This document shows positions 63,027 to 64,000 of a DNA stretch of 64,000 bases, piece after piece. Numbering within the stretch: position 1 is the stretch's first letter; every line of letters begins with the position of its first letter. The translations under genes and the position numbers were made by a program. The stretch is from Rhizobium sp. CC-YZS058 (GTDB lineage Bacteria; Pseudomonadota; Alphaproteobacteria; Rhizobiales; Rhizobiaceae): positions 317,967 through 381,966 of the forward strand of contig NZ_JAYESJ010000003.1 of NCBI RefSeq assembly GCF_034720595.1, in the 5' to 3' direction. A model generated the notes under the pieces. The model made no database searches. It was not told where the DNA came from and was given only the letters and a program-made list of their open reading frames with translations.

Positions 63027-64000
63027 TCAATCCCCCGTACCAAACCGCCTGAGAAGTCCGGCGAGGGCGGAGAAAAGAACGATCAGGCTGCCATAGACGA
63101 GCGCCGTGGGCACGAGACCATAGAGGCCGATCGACAAGCCGGCGAGCAGGGTCGGCAGGCCGAATGCGAGGTAGCTCAGCGTGAAGAGGGCTGCGAAGAG
63201 TTCGCCGCGTTCATGGGGCGCAACGATCGGCACGATCGAGCGCAGCACCCCATAGAAGCAGGTGCCAAAGCCGGTTCCCGCAATCGACAGGGCGAGGAGA
63301 TAGGCCGGAAGCGAGGTCATTGCGATCGCTGCCAGCGTCAGCGCCGTGCCGAGCGCAAGGGCCGAGGTTCCGAACAGCGTCACGCTGCGCGACGAGCGGC
63401 CGCGAGCGCCAGCACAGGCAGCAGCCCCGACGCCGCACAGGATGACGATGACGATCGCCTGCGTCGTGTGATCTTCCGCGCCGAAGACGGCATGCACCAA
63501 GGGCGCGCCGAGTGCGAGATAGAGTCCGCCGGTCGCCCAGCCGGCGATGACAGCCGGCGCGCTGCGCCAGAAAGCTGTCGCTGCCGTTAGCGGCACGCCG
63601 ATCCGCGGCAGAAGCGAGCGCCAGACGCCCTCGTAGCGTGGCGCGGTTTCCGGAACGGACCAGACAAGGAGGGCAAGCACGCTGCACCCGCCCACGAGTG
63701 CTCCGAAGACCGTGGCTTTCGCCGAGGAGGTCGCGTCCAGCAGCACGCCCGAGACAAGAGCGCCGAGAGCCAAGCCGCCAAGCGGAACGACAGAATTCCA
63801 GATGGAGGCGGACCCCGGCCTGTCCATTGGCTCAAAATCAACAACGGCCGCCGAGAGCGTCGACATGAGAAGGCCTGCGGCAACGCCCTGTAGCACCCGC
63901 GCCAGGATCAGGCCGGTGACATCCTGTGCATGCCAGAAGACAAAGAGGCTGGCCGCCATCAAAGCAAAGCCGGCCGAGATCACCGGGCGCCGGCCGATGT
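63027..64000 (-). CDS. Major facilitator superfamily transporter, C-terminal part (runs off right edge)
   Basis: The visible 323 codons of an MFS transporter, coded on the minus strand with the N-terminus beyond the window. The frame is open to the last base and reads IGRRPVISAGFALMAASL, the end of MFS motif A, then about ten hydrophobic helices with LQGVAAGLLMSTLSAAVVD (motif B/C-like). A GTG inside this frame (63983) is not the true start. Members with this text are often drug or small-molecule exporters; the substrate is unknown. The 195-base gap to the ETF-QO remnant holds no gene. Confidence 0.8.
   Translation of the reverse strand, partial: IGRRPVISAGFALMAASLFVFWHAQDVTGLILARVLQGVAAGLLMSTLSAAVVDFEPMDRPGSASIWNSVVPLGGLALGALVSGVLLDATSSAKATVFGALVGGCSVLALLVWSVPETAPRYEGVWRSLLPRIGVPLTAATAFWRSAPAVIAGWATGGLYLALGAPLVHAVFGAEDHTTQAIVIVILCGVGAAACAGARGRSSRSVTLFGTSALALGTALTLAAIAMTSLPAYLLALSIAGTGFGTCFYGVLRSIVPIVAPHERGELFAALFTLSYLAFGLPTLLAGLSIGLYGLVPTALVYGSLIVLFSALAGLLRRFGTGD

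Overview
The window is a high-GC chromosomal segment of an alphaproteobacterium, most likely a member of the Rhizobiaceae (Rhizobium, Agrobacterium, Shinella or a relative). The signs are a Ros/MucR regulator with a one-cysteine zinc finger, a DUF982 gene, a C-P lyase operon in rhizobial order with a hexapeptide acyltransferase, a GT26/GT4 exopolysaccharide block and many solute-binding-protein transporters. No tRNA, rRNA, CRISPR array, insertion sequence or prophage gene was seen. The assignment rests on gene families and gene order, not on a marker gene.

Layout. (1) 1-9505: end of a phosphopantetheinyl transferase gene, a GT71-like glycosyltransferase, a secreted GH9 glycosidase, GT4 and GT26 transferases and a membrane GT2, then two small secreted, highly charged low-complexity proteins. 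This looks like part of a surface-polysaccharide locus. (2) 9665-15988: a helical-repeat diguanylate cyclase, a NarL/DegS-type two-component pair, a COQ8-like ABC1 kinase with a DCC thiol protein, and DUF427. (3) 16064-26546: a divergent catabolic locus. One arm holds an iron alcohol dehydrogenase, a semialdehyde dehydrogenase and an alpha/beta hydrolase. The other holds an FCD-GntR regulator, a ribose-type ABC importer and a DJ-1/PfpI protein, closed by a terminator. A flavin-binding-like protein, a Tat-exported metallo-beta-lactamase-fold hydrolase and a LysR regulator follow. (4) 27882-37084: MucR, then a divergent island of eight glycosyltransferase genes whose reading frames mostly overlap by 1 to 19 bases, including a sucrose-phosphate-synthase/phosphatase fusion, a GT29-like protein and a zinc-ribbon GT2. 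(5) 37170-44011: DUF2254, DUF982, ZIP metal transporter, XRE regulator with its SDR, DUF1349 and an SLC13 permease. (6) 44159-54170: phosphonate operon phnGHIJKL-acyltransferase-phnCDEM with divergent phnF. (7) 54358-61517: dipeptide-type ABC importer with an embedded DapA-family lyase and an FCD-GntR regulator. (8) 61602-64000: a 5'-truncated ETF-quinone oxidoreductase remnant and the end of an MFS transporter.

How the genes work together. Regions 3, 6 and 7 each pair a high-affinity importer with enzymes and a GntR-type regulator. In all three importer operons a GC-rich hairpin lies just after the binding-protein gene. The phnG leader combines a PHO-box-like repeat, a -10 box and two dyads suited to PhnF, which suggests joint control by phosphate starvation and inducer. 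The glycosyltransferase island of region 4 is the best candidate for an undescribed system: it looks able to build a soluble or cell-surface glycoconjugate whose structure cannot be read from sequence. Start sites were chosen from ribosome-binding sites and overlaps. Functions are by family recognition from the sequence alone.
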